Part shown: piece by piece, positions 63,827-64,000 of the stretch
Position numbering within the stretch: the first letter of the stretch is position 1
Layout of the letters: every line of letters begins with the position of its first letter
Assembly (NCBI GenBank): GCA_001942045.1
Contig: MSTD01000024.1
Span: 25,372-89,371, forward strand
Origin: Mycolicibacterium porcinum
GTDB taxonomy: Bacteria; Actinomycetota; Actinomycetes; Mycobacteriales; Mycobacteriaceae
DNA: 64,000 nucleotides
Reading direction: 5' to 3'
The notes under the pieces: generated by a model
Told to the model about the DNA's origin: nothing
Seen by the model: only the letters and a program-made list of their open reading frames with translations
Database searches by the model: none
Translations under genes and position numbers: made by a program

Positions 63827-63853
63827 GAGGCCACGGTAGCCGCAGAAATGACA

Positions 63854-63896
63854 ATCGGCGCGCCCCTTGCTCCTGAAGAGAGCGGGACGCGCCGAT
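63854..63896. terminator. Hairpin terminator of the mspA-family gene
   Basis: ATCGGCGCG (63854-63862) pairs with CGCGCCGAT (63888-63896); inner bases CCC/GGG can extend the stem. It lies 30 bp after the porin stop on the minus strand. Confidence 0.75.
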
Positions 63897-63926
63897 CGAG
63901 GCAGATGATTACCGGACGTTCATGTC

Positions 63927-64000
63927 CTAATTCATGTTCCAGGGCTCGCCGTAGGTGGTGACGCTGTCACCGGTCGAGGCGATCAGGCGGGCGAACGGAC
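63927..64000 (-). CDS. MspA-family porin, 3' end only
   Basis: The open frame from the right edge ends ASTGDSVTTYGEPWNMN, then TAG (63927-63929). This is the C-terminus of mature MspA, the octameric outer-membrane porin of fast-growing mycobacteria. The final strand-forming segment and terminal Asn are intact. MspA, MspC or another paralogue cannot be distinguished from 23 codons. It shows the host is a rapid grower. Confidence 0.9.
   Translation of the reverse strand, partial: PFARLIASTGDSVTTYGEPWNMN

Overview
The window is high-GC actinobacterial DNA from a fast-growing mycobacterium (Mycolicibacterium-type). The evidence is: LpqH-family lipoproteins, a Bpa/PafE proteasome activator, the galactan genes wzt-glfT1-wzm, a WS/DGAT acyltransferase, and a 3' fragment at the right edge whose C-terminus matches the MspA porin. 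Gene order follows the M. tuberculosis Rv3752c-Rv3783 backbone, interrupted by accessory blocks. No phage, insertion sequence or CRISPR array was seen.

Layout. 1-8.5 kb: tail of an ABC ATPase, MFS transporter, P450, tgt, two LpqH-family lipoproteins, a PE-PPE-domain secreted hydrolase and a penicillin-binding lipoprotein. 8.6-14.3 kb: a B12-dependent diol/glycerol dehydratase operon (fused large+medium subunit, small subunit, reactivase) and a WS/DGAT. 14.4-18.7 kb: small membrane protein, alpha-dioxygenase-like haem peroxidase, DUF385 protein, and a TetR/methyltransferase pair with twin operators. 18.7-27 kb: tRNA-Ser(CGA), tadA and partner, tyrA, the proXVWZ osmoprotectant importer, LapA-like protein, APH-like kinase and histidine phosphatase. 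27.2-32.2 kb: SDR, then a putative aminophosphonate module (GntR/UTRA regulator, OPA transporter, PhnX-like HAD, FAD oxidoreductase) with matching operators. 32.3-36.4 kb: alkylsulfatase and two tandem imine-reductase-like genes, divergent from an HxlR regulator. 36.4-44.2 kb: small conserved genes, tRNA-Arg(ACG), tRNA-Ser(GCT), hisC2/pat, DUF4334, TIGR03086, an EchA21/dienoyl-CoA isomerase, an epimerase-like protein, a MocR regulator and a 49-aa small protein. 44.2-49.2 kb: cutinase, acyl-ACP desaturase with a strong palindromic operator, two paralogous FadR-type regulators and a Cys-type amidase.

49.7-53.2 kb is the most unusual block: a four-gene cassette of an EspC-like ESX substrate, a WxG-type protein with a possible toxin-like core and a C-terminal membrane segment, a two-domain protein and a DUF2185 (Imm33-like) protein. 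It looks like a type VII secretion effector/immunity locus. 53.7-64 kb returns to the backbone: tRNA-Ser(TGA), MarR, quinone oxidoreductase, a SufS-like protein lacking the PLP lysine, Rv3779-like GT-C protein, bpa, wzt-glfT1-wzm, a GjpA-type porin-like protein, a PPOX-fold protein and the mspA-family 3' end.

Many genes start at ATG/GTG 6-8 nt after a TANNNT-like box, as in leaderless mycobacterial transcripts. Family assignments rest on recognising motifs and gene order; no database search was run.
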